From assembly GCA_035063785.1 (NCBI GenBank), contig JAPSFS010000005.1:158069-222068 (forward strand): 64,000 nt of DNA. The letters run 5' to 3'. Source of the stretch: Comamonas_C sp026954015. GTDB taxonomy: Bacteria; Pseudomonadota; Gammaproteobacteria; Burkholderiales; Burkholderiaceae_C. Numbering within the stretch: position 1 is the stretch's first letter; each line of letters starts with the position of its first letter. Made by a program: the position numbers and the translations under genes. Under the pieces are notes generated by a model. It worked only from the letters and a program-made list of their open reading frames with translations. It ran no database searches and was not told where the DNA came from. Shown here piece by piece: positions 26,841-36,518 of the stretch.

Positions 26841-28071
26841 CGCCCCGCCTCGTTTCCCGTTGCACCTGGCGCGCGCGCCAGACGAGCAGCGCCAGCGCCA
26901 GCGCCGCCGGCACCGCCAGCGCCGCCACCGAAACCCGGTAGCTGCCGCTCGCGCTCGCGATCGCGCCGAACGCCGGCGCGCCGAACACCACGCCCATGAA
27001 GGTGAAGAGCAGCGTGCCGCCGGTGGCCACGCCCGCCTGGCCGGGCGGCGCCTGGCGCGCCACCGCCGCCAGGTAGACGCCGTTCCAGCCTATGCCCGAC
27101 GCGCCCAGCAGCGCCACCACGAGCCAGATCACCGCCGTGGGCCAGCTGCCCTGCAGCAGCGCGGTGAGCAGGCTGCCCACGAGCATGAGCCCGGCCAGCA
27201 GCATCAGGGTGCCGCGCGCGCCCAGGCCGTGGTCGGAGAGCGCGCCCCAGCCTACGCGCCCCACCACCCCGGCGAGCTGCGACACCGAGAGCGCCGCGCC
27301 CGCTGCCACCAGGCTGAGCGCGAGCGTCTCGTTCAGGTAGGTGACGAGGTAGGAGGTGACCGACACCTGCACCGCCGAGAACAGAAACGAGCACGCCGCC
27401 ATCACCGCGAGCGGGCGGCTGCGGAGCACGAGCCTGAGCGGCAGCAGCAGCCCGGAGAGCGCCAGCCTGCGCCCGCGCTCGCGCTCGGCATCCAGCGCGC
27501 GGCGCAGCGGCTGCGCGAGCAGCGCGCAGGCCACGCAGGCCAGCGCCACGAGCACCAGCGTCGCCTGCCAGCCCACGAGCAGCACAGCGCCCGGAACGAT
27601 GGCGCCCGCGAGCATGCCGCCCAGCGGCACGCCCGTCTGCTTGATCGAGAACACGAGCGACATGCGCTCGGGCGGCGTGCTGAGCGCCAGCAGGTGCGAG
27701 CTTGCCGGGGTGATCGGCCCGTAGCCGCAGCCGATCAGAAAGCCGCCGAGCGCGGTGGCGGGCCACGCGGGCAGCGCCGCCAGGAGCAGCCCTGCGGCGC
27801 ACAGCAGCAGCGCCACCTGGCTCACGCGGATCGCGCCGTGGCGCGGCACCACCGCGCCCGAGACCATGCTCGCCGCCATCGCCGCCAGATACCCGAGCGC
27901 GATGAAGCCGCCCACCCAGGCCGTGGGCAGCCCCAGCGCGGGCGCCAGTGCCGGCGCCATCACCGGCACCGTGAGCAGCGCCATCGCCGCCATGGACTGC
28001 ACCGCCGTGGTGACAGCCAGCACCGTCCAGGTGCCGCTCACGGCGCGCTCCAGCAGCGGGCGCACTCCCAC
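26827..28071 (-). CDS. MFS transporter
   Basis: 414 residues with about 12 membrane segments. Typical parts are LGYLAAMAASMVSGAVVPRHG in the first half, FSIKQTGVPLGGMLAGA near the middle (a motif of the CynX/YfcJ-like group), and GVVGRVGWGALSDH in the second half. Substrate unknown. It is followed by two tiny genes on the same strand and preceded by a palindromic repeat and the ABC permease gene. Confidence 0.87.
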   Translation of the reverse strand: MGVRPLLERAVSGTWTVLAVTTAVQSMAAMALLTVPVMAPALAPALGLPTAWVGGFIALGYLAAMAASMVSGAVVPRHGAIRVSQVALLLCAAGLLLAALPAWPATALGGFLIGCGYGPITPASSHLLALSTPPERMSLVFSIKQTGVPLGGMLAGAIVPGAVLLVGWQATLVLVALACVACALLAQPLRRALDAERERGRRLALSGLLLPLRLVLRSRPLAVMAACSFLFSAVQVSVTSYLVTYLNETLALSLVAAGAALSVSQLAGVVGRVGWGALSDHGLGARGTLMLLAGLMLVGSLLTALLQGSWPTAVIWLVVALLGASGIGWNGVYLAAVARQAPPGQAGVATGGTLLFTFMGVVFGAPAFGAIASASGSYRVSVAALAVPAALALALLVWRARQVQRETRRGDGSQ

Positions 28072-28096
28072 TTTCGCGACGCGACGTTTTTCATCA

Positions 28097-28145
28097 TGAA
28101 AACAGCTTCCAGCGCTTGTGCAGCATGCGCAAACAGCTCTTGTTA
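28097..28145 (+). repeat. Comamonadaceae-type palindromic repeat
   Basis: GAAAACAGCTTCCAGCGCTT, then GCAGCATGCGCAAACAGCTCTTG: a family copy in the 84-base gap between the MFS start and the ABC permease end. Confidence 0.7.
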
Positions 28146-28155
28146 ATGTAGCGCA

Positions 28156-30705
28156 TCAATCGGTCGCCTCGCGCAGCGTCTGCACCACCGGGCGGCGCAG
28201 CACCTCGCGCAGGCCCCACCAGCCCGCCGCCAGCGCCAGCAGCGCACCGGCCGCGCCGCCCGCCAGCGGCACCCACCACGGCGCGGTCCAGGTGAAATCG
28301 AACACGTACAGCGCCAGCAGCCAGCCCACCACCATCGCCACGCTGCTGGCCAGCAGGCCCGCGAGCAGGCCCACGCCCGCCAGCTCGGCGCGCTGCACCT
28401 GGCGCAGCAGGCTGGCGCGCGCGCCGACGGCACGCATGATGGCGAACTCACGCACGCGCTCCTCGCGCGTGGCGGTGACGGCGGCGAACAGCACGACGAG
28501 CCCCGCCGCCAGCGTGAACGCAAAGAGGAACTCCACCGCCGCGATCACCTGCGCCAGCACGCCCTGCACCTGCGCCAGCGTCGCACTCAGATCCACGTTG
28601 GTGACGTTGGGGAACGCGCGCACCAGCGCGTTGTCGAAGCCCGGCACCTGCGGAGCGCGGTAGGCCGCGAGGAAGGTGATGGGCACGTCGGGCATGTCCG
28701 CCAGCGGGTAGAGCACGAAGAAGTTGGCGCGCATCGAGCTCCAGTCCACCTTGCGCAGGCTGGTGATGCGCGCCTCGCTCGCCACGCCCGCTATGTCAAA
28801 GCGCAGCACGTCGCCGAGCTGGAGCCCCAGCGTCTTGGCCAGCCCCTCCTCCACGCTCGCCGTGCCCGGCTCGCCCGCGCCCCAGCGCCCCGCGACGATG
28901 GCGTTGTGCGCCGGCGCCTGCAGCGTGTGCGAGAGGTTGAATTCGCGCTCCACCAGAGCGCGGGCGCGGTCGTCGGCGTAGTCGGCCCCGCTCACCGCGC
29001 GGCCATTGACCGCCACCAGGCGCCCGCGAAACATGGGGTACCAGTCGTACTGCGCCACCCCGGCCCGCGCCAGCATGGCCCGAAAGCTCTCTGCCTGGTC
29101 GGGCTGGATGTTGATGACGAAACGGTCGGGGGCGCTCGCGGGCGTGGCCTGGCGCCAGCTCGCGATCAGGTCGGTGCGCAGCAGCACGAGCAGCACCAGC
29201 GCCAGCAGTCCCACCGCCAGGCTGCTCACCTGCACCACCGCGTACGCCGGGCGCGCGGCGACCTGGCGCGTGGCAAGCACCAGCCAGCGCGGCGCGCGCG
29301 TTTCGCTCACGGCGCGGCGCAGCAGCCCCACCGCCGCCCACGCCAGCAGCGCAAACAGCGCCGCCGCCGCCCCGAAGCCGCCCACCGCGATCAGCCCGAG
29401 CCGCGCATCGCGGCTCACGATCAGCAGCAGCGCGGCAAAGCCCGCCACGCCCAGCAGCAGCACCGCAGCGGGCGCAGGCCTGGGAGCGCCCAGGTCGCGC
29501 CGGATCACGCGCAGCGGCGGCACGCTGGCCAGCCGCAGCACCGGCGGCAGCCCGAACGCCGCCAGCAGCGTGAGCCCCACCCCCAGCCCCAGCAGCGCCG
29601 GCCAGAAGCTCGCCGCGGGCAGCCCCGCGGGCACCAGCCCCGCGAGCAGCCCGACGAAGACCCAGTGCACGCCCCAGCCCAGCAGCACGCCCAGCAGGCT
29701 CGCGCCCAGGCCCGCCAGCGCAAATTCGACCACATAGGCCCCGGCGATCGTGCGCTGCGCCAGGCCCAGCACGCGCAGCAGCGCCGCGCCGTCCAGGTGG
29801 CGCGCCGCAAAGCCGCGCGCCGCCAGCGCCACCGCCACCGCCGCGAGCAGCGCGGCCAGCAGCGCCACGAGGTTCAGAAACTGCTGCGCGCGGTCCAGCG
29901 TCTGGCGCATTTCGGGGCGGCCGCTTGCAAGCGACTCCAGCCGCACGCCGCGCACGCCCGGCGCGCGCACCGCCTGCGCGGCCCAGGCGGTGTAGCGCGC
30001 CACCGCCGCCGCGCCGCCCGCCACCGCATAGCGCCAGGTGATGCGGCTGGCGGGCTGCACCAGGCCGGTGGCGGGCAGGTCGGCGTCGTTCACCATCACG
30101 CGCGGCGCAAAGCCGATGAAGCCGCTGCCGCGGTCCGGCTCCAGCGTGATCACGCGCGCGATGCGCAGGCGCGCGTCGCCCAGCCAGAGCACGTCGCCCA
30201 CCGCCAGGTTCAGCGCGTCGAGCAGCGGCGCATCCACCCACGCCTGCCCCGGCGCGGGGATGTCCGCCGTGGGCGCGCCCGCCCCGCCCGGCGCGGCTGC
30301 GGTACGCACCTGCCCGCGCAGCGGGTAGCCCGGCTGCACGCTCTTGAGCGCCACGAGGCGGCTGGCGCCGCCCTGCGCGTCATCGGCGCGCGCCATCGTC
30401 GGGAAGGTGAGCGTCGTCACCGCGCGCAGGCCGAGCGCGCGCGCCTCGTCGGTGAAGGCGGCGGGCGTGGGCTGGTCGCTCGCGATCACCGCGTCGCCCC
30501 CCAGCAGCTGCACCGCATCGCGCTGCAGGCCCGCCTGCAGCCGGTCGGCAAAAAACCCCACCGAGGTGAGCGCCGCCACCGCGAGCACCACCGCGAGCAC
30601 GAGCAGCCGCAGCTCCCCCGCGCGCGCGTCGCGCCACAGCGCGCGCCAGCCCAGCGCCAGCACCGAAGGCGCGGCGGCGCGGGGGGTATGCGCGGTTGCT
30701 TGCAT
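28156..30705 (-). CDS. FtsX-type ABC transporter permease (YbbP-like)
   Basis: 849 residues, the size and layout of the YbbP group: an N-terminal helix (RLLVLAVVLAVAALTSVGFF), a large periplasmic part, four helices in the first FtsX unit, several middle helices, a second periplasmic part and three C-terminal helices with FAIMRAVGARASLLRQV. YbbP normally works with the ATPase YbbA, often next to the esterase TesA. Neither is adjacent here. A role in export of lipid or hydrophobic compounds is inferred from family. Confidence 0.87.
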   Translation of the reverse strand: MQATAHTPRAAAPSVLALGWRALWRDARAGELRLLVLAVVLAVAALTSVGFFADRLQAGLQRDAVQLLGGDAVIASDQPTPAAFTDEARALGLRAVTTLTFPTMARADDAQGGASRLVALKSVQPGYPLRGQVRTAAAPGGAGAPTADIPAPGQAWVDAPLLDALNLAVGDVLWLGDARLRIARVITLEPDRGSGFIGFAPRVMVNDADLPATGLVQPASRITWRYAVAGGAAAVARYTAWAAQAVRAPGVRGVRLESLASGRPEMRQTLDRAQQFLNLVALLAALLAAVAVALAARGFAARHLDGAALLRVLGLAQRTIAGAYVVEFALAGLGASLLGVLLGWGVHWVFVGLLAGLVPAGLPAASFWPALLGLGVGLTLLAAFGLPPVLRLASVPPLRVIRRDLGAPRPAPAAVLLLGVAGFAALLLIVSRDARLGLIAVGGFGAAAALFALLAWAAVGLLRRAVSETRAPRWLVLATRQVAARPAYAVVQVSSLAVGLLALVLLVLLRTDLIASWRQATPASAPDRFVINIQPDQAESFRAMLARAGVAQYDWYPMFRGRLVAVNGRAVSGADYADDRARALVEREFNLSHTLQAPAHNAIVAGRWGAGEPGTASVEEGLAKTLGLQLGDVLRFDIAGVASEARITSLRKVDWSSMRANFFVLYPLADMPDVPITFLAAYRAPQVPGFDNALVRAFPNVTNVDLSATLAQVQGVLAQVIAAVEFLFAFTLAAGLVVLFAAVTATREERVREFAIMRAVGARASLLRQVQRAELAGVGLLAGLLASSVAMVVGWLLALYVFDFTWTAPWWVPLAGGAAGALLALAAGWWGLREVLRRPVVQTLREATD

Positions 30706-30796
30706 GGGGTGGCCGATTGTCTCTATAAAGTGGGGGCGGGAATATCGAGATGCAAAGATGCATCTAACGCACCAGAAACACGGAAAGAGGTATTAC

Positions 30797-31522
30797 ATGG
30801 CAACGCAAACCGTCCACCTGAAGTCGCGCAACGAAGTTGCCAACGGCACGATGGCATTTCACTTCGAGAAACCGGCGGGTTTCGAATTCCGGCCCGGTCA
30901 GGCCATCGACGTCATCCTCGGCGGCGCGGGCGACGCGGCCAACAGCGCCGACAACCGGCACGCGTTTTCCATCGTGAGCGCGCCGCACGAGGACGAAATC
31001 GTCGTCACCACGCGCATGCGCGACAGCGTTTTCAAGCGCACGCTCGGCGCGCTGCCGGTGGGCGGCACGGTGGAGATCGACGGACCGTTCGGCTCGCTCA
31101 CGCTGCACAAGAAGGTGGAGCGCGCGGGCGTGCTGATCGCCGGCGGCATCGGCGTCACGCCGTTCATGAGCATGCTGCGCACGGCCGCCGAGAAGCACTC
31201 CCCGCAGCCGCTGGCGCTGCTGTACTCCAACCGCCGCCCCGAGGACACCGCGTTCCTGGGCGAGCTGCAGCAGCTTGCAAGGAAAAATCCGCACTTTCGC
31301 CTCGTCGCGACCATGACCGACATGGGCAAATCCAGCCAGCCCTGGAGTGGCGAGACCGGCATGATCGATGCCGCCTTCATCCAGCGCGCGGTCAAGGATC
31401 TGCCCTCGCCGGTGTTCTACGTCTCGGGCCCGCCGGGGCTGGTCGAGGCGATGCGGGGCACGCTGGTCGAGGCCGGCATCGACGAAGACGACGTGCGCAG
31501 CGAAGAGTTCTACGGTTACTGA
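30797..31522 (+). CDS. FAD/NAD(P)H oxidoreductase (ferredoxin reductase-like)
   Basis: 241 residues. FAD-binding part: RPGQAIDVILGG and HAFSIVSAPHEDEIVVTTRM. NAD-binding part: VLIAGGIGVTPFMSMLRTA and VFYVSGPPGLVEAMRGTL, ending EEFYGY. There is no 2Fe-2S or globin domain, so it must pass electrons to a separate partner. Ribosome site AGAGG lies six bases upstream. The sigma factor gene follows after 14 bases, so they may share a transcript. Confidence 0.88.
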   Translation: MATQTVHLKSRNEVANGTMAFHFEKPAGFEFRPGQAIDVILGGAGDAANSADNRHAFSIVSAPHEDEIVVTTRMRDSVFKRTLGALPVGGTVEIDGPFGSLTLHKKVERAGVLIAGGIGVTPFMSMLRTAAEKHSPQPLALLYSNRRPEDTAFLGELQQLARKNPHFRLVATMTDMGKSSQPWSGETGMIDAAFIQRAVKDLPSPVFYVSGPPGLVEAMRGTLVEAGIDEDDVRSEEFYGY

Positions 31523-31536
31523 GAAAGCGCCACACC

Positions 31537-32244
31537 ATGAACACGAACGCCGTCAAAGCTGGTGACATCCAGACCGTTCACACGGACGACGAGCTGATCG
31601 CGCTCGCGCGCGAAGGCCACCGCCACGCGTTCGAGGGCATCATGCGCCGCTACAACCAGTTGCTGTTCCGCACCGCGCGCAGCATCCTGAAGATCGACGG
31701 CGAAGCGGAGGAGGCCGTGCAGGACGCCTACCTGCGCGCCTGGCGCGCGATGGACACGTTCCGCGCGGATTCCAAGCTCTCCACCTGGCTCGTGCGCATC
31801 ACCGCCAACGAGGCGCTGGGGCGGCTGCGTCGACGCCACGGCGAAATCATCCCGCTCGACGCGGCAATGCTCTGCGCCGACCCCGAGACCCAGGCCCACT
31901 TCGTCGCCGATCCCACTGACCAACCTGAAAGCACTGCCATGCGCGAAGAAGTCAGAAAACTGCTCGAGAGCCGCATCGACCGTCTGCCCGATGCCTACCG
32001 TACCGTGTTCATGCTGCGCGCGGTGCAGGAGATGAGCGTGGAGGAAGTCGCCGGGGCACTGCGCATCCCCGAAGCCACGGTGCGCACGCGCTTCTTCCGT
32101 GCGCGCGCACTGCTGCGCGAGGGCCTGGCGGGCGACATCGACGTTGCCACCAGTGACGCGTTCTCCTTTGACGGAGAACGCTGCGACCGCATCGTCGAGC
32201 GCACGCTCGAACGCGCCCACGCGGAAGGCCTGATCCGCCACTAA
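31537..32244 (+). CDS. RNA polymerase sigma factor, ECF-type sigma-70
   Basis: 235 residues. Region 2 is seen in RRYNQLLFRTARSILKIDGE and AEEAVQDAYLRAWRAMDTFR; region 4 in RLPDAYRTVFMLRAVQEMSV and EEVAGALRIPEATVRTRFFR. The C-terminus has about 40 residues beyond region 4. There is no neighbouring gene that looks like an anti-sigma factor (no zinc-binding HxxxCxxC or single-helix protein), so its control is not evident. Confidence 0.92.
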   Translation: MNTNAVKAGDIQTVHTDDELIALAREGHRHAFEGIMRRYNQLLFRTARSILKIDGEAEEAVQDAYLRAWRAMDTFRADSKLSTWLVRITANEALGRLRRRHGEIIPLDAAMLCADPETQAHFVADPTDQPESTAMREEVRKLLESRIDRLPDAYRTVFMLRAVQEMSVEEVAGALRIPEATVRTRFFRARALLREGLAGDIDVATSDAFSFDGERCDRIVERTLERAHAEGLIRH

Positions 32245-32287
32245 GCCCCGGCCCCACTGCCGCGCGCCCCTCCCGAGAAAGCCCGCC

Positions 32288-33085
32288 ATGAACACGCTGC
32301 TCGGTCACATGGGTGCGGCGCTTGCGCGCTACCTCTCGCATCGCACGCACCGCCACGACGTGCTCTCGGCCACGTCGGGCGCGCAGTTGCTCGCGCTGCT
32401 GGAGCCCGGCGACGTGCTGCTGGTGGACGGCGACACGCGCATCAGCACCGCCATCAAATACCTCACGCAGTCGAGCTGGTCGCACGCGGCGCTGTACGTC
32501 GGCCACGCGCCGTTCGCGGGCACGGACCACGCCGACCACTGCTTCGTCGAAGCCGACGTGAACGACGGCGTGCGCAGCGTCGGCATCGAGGAATTCACGC
32601 AGGTGCCCACGCGCATCTGCCGCGCCGTCGGCCTGTGCGACGCCGAGCGCCAGGCGCTCGTGCGCTACGTGGTGGCGCGCATCGGCGAGCGCTACGACCT
32701 GCGCAACGTGATCGACCTTGCCCGCTACCTGCTGCCCACGCCGCCCGTGCCCGCGCGCCTGCGCCGCAAGATGATCGCGCTGGGCAGCGGCGACCCCACG
32801 CGCGCGATCTGCTCCACGCTGATCGCGCAGGCCTTCCAGTCCATCGACTACCCCATCCTGCCCATCATCGAATACCGCCCCGCGCCGACCTCGGTCTGCC
32901 CCGCGTGCGTGGATGAGGTGCTGCACATCCGCGACCACTCGCTCTACACGCCGCGCGACTTCGACGTCTCGCCCTACTTCGACATCATCAAGCCCCACCT
33001 CGCCGAAGGCTTCGACTTCCGCCATCTCGTCTGGGACCGTGCAGGCAAGGGCAGCACGCATGCCGCACAGACACAGACCGTCTGA
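32288..33085 (+). CDS. YiiX-like permuted papain-fold hydrolase
   Basis: 265 residues. The permuted NlpC/P60 (YiiX/YebB, PF05708) arrangement has the histidine first, SSWSHAALYVG (about 62-72), and the cysteine later, AICSTLIAQAFQS (about 177-189). PGDVLLVDGD(T)RISTAIKYLT precedes the His, as in the family. Members are thought to be amidases or lipid acyl hydrolases. No signal peptide is evident. It follows the sigma factor by 43 bases on the same strand. Confidence 0.82.
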   Translation: MNTLLGHMGAALARYLSHRTHRHDVLSATSGAQLLALLEPGDVLLVDGDTRISTAIKYLTQSSWSHAALYVGHAPFAGTDHADHCFVEADVNDGVRSVGIEEFTQVPTRICRAVGLCDAERQALVRYVVARIGERYDLRNVIDLARYLLPTPPVPARLRRKMIALGSGDPTRAICSTLIAQAFQSIDYPILPIIEYRPAPTSVCPACVDEVLHIRDHSLYTPRDFDVSPYFDIIKPHLAEGFDFRHLVWDRAGKGSTHAAQTQTV

Positions 33086-33160
33086 GCCCGTCCGGCAGCC
33101 TGACCACCACCGCGCGGTTTCGTGCTACAAAACCCGTCAGCATACGAACGGGAGCGGCAC

Positions 33161-34768
33161 ATGGGCGAGCCACAGGCAGACGCAGTGATCGCAGGCGGGG
33201 GCCTGGCGGGCATCGTCTGCGCGCTGGAACTGCTGCGCGCGGGCAGGAGCGTCACACTGATCGACCGCGACACGCCCGAACGCTTCGGCGGCCTGGCGCT
33301 GTGGGCCTTCGGCGGCATGGCGCTGGTGGGCACGCCGCTGCAGGCGCGCGCGAAGATCGCCGACACGCCCGAGCGCGCGCTGGCCGACTGGATCCGCTTT
33401 GGCGAGCTGGCCCCCGATGAACACTGGCCGCTGGCCTGGGCGCGCCACTACGTCGAACGCTCGCGTCCCGACGTGTACGACTGGCTCACGCAGCACGGCC
33501 TGAAGTTCATGCCCGCCGTCAACCTGGTCGAGCGCGGCATGCAGGGCAACGGCAACAGCGTGGCGCGCTACCACATCGTCTGGGGCACCTCGCGCCACAT
33601 GACGCAAACCCTCATCGCCGCCCTGCGCGAGGCGGGCGGAGGCGGACGATTGAGGCTGCTGCACCGCCACCGCGTCACCGCGCTGGAGCGCACCGCCGGG
33701 CGCGTGGCGGGTGCCGTGGCGGTCGATGAAACCACAGGGCGCCAAGTGCGCGTGCAGGCGCCCGTGGTGGTGCTGGCCATGGGCGGCCTCAACGGCAGCC
33801 ACGAGGAGGCGCGGCGCAACTGGCCCAGCGACCGGCCGATGCCGAAGGCCATGCTCAACGGCGCGCACCCGTTTGCCGACGGGCGCCTGCACCACTGGGC
33901 GGCCGATCAGTTGGGCGCGCAGATCACCCATGCGGGCGAGATGTGGAACTACGCCGCGGGCATCCCGCACCCCTTCCCGCACTTCGCGGGCCACGGCCTG
34001 TCGCTCATCCCGTGCAAGTCGGCGCTGTGGCTCAACCACCGGGGCGAGCGCATCGGCCCCGAGCCGCTGGTGACGGGCTTTGACACACACTGGCTGTGCC
34101 AGCAGGTGGCGGCGCAGGAAAAGCCCTGGACCTGGCAGCTGCTGAACCGCCGCATCGCACTGAAGGAATTCGCCATCTCGGGCGCCGAACACAACCGGCG
34201 CATCCGCGACCGGCAGTTCCTGCTGTTCCTCAAGGAGACGCTGCTGGGCAACGCGCGCCTGGTGGACCAGATGGCGCGCCAGAGCCCGCACTTCATCGTG
34301 GCCGATACGCTGGCGCAGCTGGCGGGCAAGATGAATGCGCTGACCGCCTCGCTCGACGTCAAGCCCGAAGTGCTGCAAGCCACGGTGGACGCCTTCGACG
34401 CGCATTTCCACGGCGGCGGCAAGCCCGAGGACGACGCGCAGGTGCGCCGCATCCTCGAAGCGCGCACGTGGCGCCCCGACCGCCTGCGCACCTGCCAGCC
34501 CGCGCCGCTGCAGAAACCGGGCGCCGGGCCGTTCATCGCCATCCACACCCAGCTCATCACGCGCAAGAGCCTGGGCGGGCTGCAGACCGACCTGCACAGC
34601 CGCGTGCTCGACGGCGCAGGCCAGCCGGTGGACGGCCTGTACTGCGTGGGCGAGGCCGCGGGCTTTGGCGGCGGCGGGGCCAGTGGCAAGCGCTCGCTGG
34701 AGGGCACGTTTCTGCCCGGCTGCATCCTCACGGCGCGCGCCGCGGCGCGGCACGGCGCGGCGGGGTGA
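33161..34768 (+). CDS. FAD-dependent dehydrogenase (FAD_binding_2, KsdD/fumarate reductase-like)
   Basis: 535 residues from the ATG at 33161, which has GGGAG upstream. The dinucleotide fold is DAVIAGGGLAGIVCALELLRAG and the FAD-binding end is GLYCVGEAAGFGGGGASGKR then SLEGTFLPGCILTARAA. It belongs with succinate/fumarate- and 3-ketosteroid-type dehydrogenases. Substrate is not predictable; no steroid genes are near. It precedes a GMC oxidoreductase and a ThDP enzyme on the same strand. Confidence 0.85.
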   Translation: MGEPQADAVIAGGGLAGIVCALELLRAGRSVTLIDRDTPERFGGLALWAFGGMALVGTPLQARAKIADTPERALADWIRFGELAPDEHWPLAWARHYVERSRPDVYDWLTQHGLKFMPAVNLVERGMQGNGNSVARYHIVWGTSRHMTQTLIAALREAGGGGRLRLLHRHRVTALERTAGRVAGAVAVDETTGRQVRVQAPVVVLAMGGLNGSHEEARRNWPSDRPMPKAMLNGAHPFADGRLHHWAADQLGAQITHAGEMWNYAAGIPHPFPHFAGHGLSLIPCKSALWLNHRGERIGPEPLVTGFDTHWLCQQVAAQEKPWTWQLLNRRIALKEFAISGAEHNRRIRDRQFLLFLKETLLGNARLVDQMARQSPHFIVADTLAQLAGKMNALTASLDVKPEVLQATVDAFDAHFHGGGKPEDDAQVRRILEARTWRPDRLRTCQPAPLQKPGAGPFIAIHTQLITRKSLGGLQTDLHSRVLDGAGQPVDGLYCVGEAAGFGGGGASGKRSLEGTFLPGCILTARAAARHGAAG

Positions 34769-34776
34769 TTTCAAGG

Positions 34777-34826
34777 CAAAAGAGGCTCCAGCGCTTGTCC
34801 ATCAAGCGCGAGCAGCTATCAAAACA
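34777..34826 (+). repeat. Comamonadaceae-type palindromic repeat
   Basis: AAAAGAGGCTCCAGCGCTTG, then TCAAGCGCGAGCAGCTATCAAA, a near-typical family copy. It fills the 72-base gap between the FAD dehydrogenase and GMC genes. Confidence 0.85.
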
Positions 34827-34840
34827 ATGAGCAATACCGC

Positions 34841-36445
34841 ATGGAATTCGACTACATCGTCGTGGGTGCCGGCTCGTCCGGCTGCGTGCTCGCAAGCCGC
34901 CTGAGCGAAGACCCCGCCGTCAGCGTCTGCCTGCTCGAAGCGGGCGGGCCGGACGCGAGCGTGCTCATCCGCGCGCCGCTGGGCTTCGTGGCCGAGGCGC
35001 GCCTGAAGAGGAACTCCATCCACTACGAGACCGTGCCCCAACCGGGCCTGAATGGCCGCCGGGGCTTTCAGCCGCGCGGGCGCGTGCTGGGCGGCAGCAG
35101 CGCGGTCAACGCCATGATCTACTGCCGCGGCCACGCGAGCGACTACGACGGCTGGGCGGCGCTGGGCAACCCCGGCTGGGATTACGCGAGCGTGCTGCCA
35201 TTTTTCAAGCGTGCCGAGGACAGCGCCTGCTTTGGCGCCACCGACTACCACGGCGCGGGCGGGCCGCTGGGCGTGGACTGGCTGCGCAGCCGCTTCCCCA
35301 CCACGCAGGCCTTCCTGCGCGCCTGCGCGGCGCAGGGCATCGCGCCCACGCCGGACTACAACGGCGCCCAGCAGGCAGGCTGCTGGCCCGCGCAGGTCAC
35401 GCAGCGCGGGGGCGAGCGCTGCAGCGCCGCCGCGGCCTACCTCACGCCCGCGGTGCGCCAGCGGCACAACCTGCAGATCCTCACGCGGGCGCAGTGCCTG
35501 CGCATCGTCTGGGAAGGCCGGCGCGCCGTGGGCGTGCACATCGGCCGCGGCGGGCAGCAAAGCGCCGTGCGCGCGCGCCGCGAAGTGGTGCTGGCGGGCG
35601 GCGCCTACGGCTCGCCGCAGCTTCTGATGTGCTCGGGCGTGGGCCCGGCCGAGGCGCTGCGGGCGCTGGGCATCGCCGTCACCCACGACCTGCCGGGCGT
35701 GGGGCGCAACCTGCAGGACCACATCACCGCATCGCTCAACTGGCACAGCCCGCGCCGCGACGCGGGGCTGGGCCTGTGCCCCTCGGGTGTGGTGCAGATC
35801 GTGCGCGGCATTCGGGAATGGCGCGCGCGGCGCAGCGGCTGCATCACCAGCAACGTGGCCGAGGCCGGGGCCTTCTTCGCCACCGAAAGCGGCCTGCCCG
35901 CGAGCGACATCGAGCTCGAATTCGTCGTCGCGATGGTGGATGACCACAGCCGCAAGCCCCACTGGGGCCACGGCTACGGCCTGCACGTGACGCTGCTGCG
36001 CCCCCGAAGCCGTGGCCGCGTCGACATCACCAGCGGCGACGCGCGCGCGCGCCCGCAGATCGACCCCAACTACTTCAGCGACCCGGACGACCTGCCCCGT
36101 CTCGTGCGCGGCGTGCAGCGCTCGCTCGCCATCATGAACGACGCGGCGCTCGCGCCCTGGCGCGGCGCGATGCTGGCGCCGCTGTCGGCCAGCGACCCCG
36201 AGGGCATCGCGGCGCACCTGCGCGCCACCGCCGACACCGAATACCACCCCGTGGGCACCTGCGCGATGGGGCCCGCGAGTGACGCGCAGGCCGTCGTCGG
36301 CGCCGACCTGCGCGTGCACGGCCTGGCGGGCCTGCGCGTGGCCGATGCATCCATCATGCCGCGCATCACCAGCGGCAACACCAACGCGCCCACGATCATG
36401 ATCGGCGAGCGCTGCGCCGCGCTGATCCGGCAGGGCCGCGCGTGA
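34841..36445 (+). CDS. GMC-family FAD oxidoreductase (choline/alcohol dehydrogenase-like)
   Basis: 534 residues. FAD-binding start DYIVVGAGSSGCVLASRLSE, GMC signature 1 GRVLGGSSAVNAMIYCRGH, signature 2 GGAYGSPQLLMCSGVGP, catalytic His in EYHPVGTCAMGP, and the second active-site residue in ITSGNTNAPTIMIGER. Full family length. Related enzymes oxidise primary alcohols (choline, AlkJ, polyethylene glycol); the true substrate is unknown. Confidence 0.92.
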   Translation: MEFDYIVVGAGSSGCVLASRLSEDPAVSVCLLEAGGPDASVLIRAPLGFVAEARLKRNSIHYETVPQPGLNGRRGFQPRGRVLGGSSAVNAMIYCRGHASDYDGWAALGNPGWDYASVLPFFKRAEDSACFGATDYHGAGGPLGVDWLRSRFPTTQAFLRACAAQGIAPTPDYNGAQQAGCWPAQVTQRGGERCSAAAAYLTPAVRQRHNLQILTRAQCLRIVWEGRRAVGVHIGRGGQQSAVRARREVVLAGGAYGSPQLLMCSGVGPAEALRALGIAVTHDLPGVGRNLQDHITASLNWHSPRRDAGLGLCPSGVVQIVRGIREWRARRSGCITSNVAEAGAFFATESGLPASDIELEFVVAMVDDHSRKPHWGHGYGLHVTLLRPRSRGRVDITSGDARARPQIDPNYFSDPDDLPRLVRGVQRSLAIMNDAALAPWRGAMLAPLSASDPEGIAAHLRATADTEYHPVGTCAMGPASDAQAVVGADLRVHGLAGLRVADASIMPRITSGNTNAPTIMIGERCAALIRQGRA

Positions 36446-36518
36446 CCTGCCGCTGGAGATACCGCCCGGCACGCGATGGCGCACGGGGCGCGGTGATCGG
36501 GCGCGAGGAAATTCAAGG

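Noticed and set aside
28906..31536. A very long plus-strand open frame (over 800 codons before the sigma factor gene)
   Set aside because: It is antisense to the ABC permease for most of its length, made of Arg/His/Gln-rich low-complexity translation typical of high-GC shadow frames. Only its end from 31537 is a real gene.
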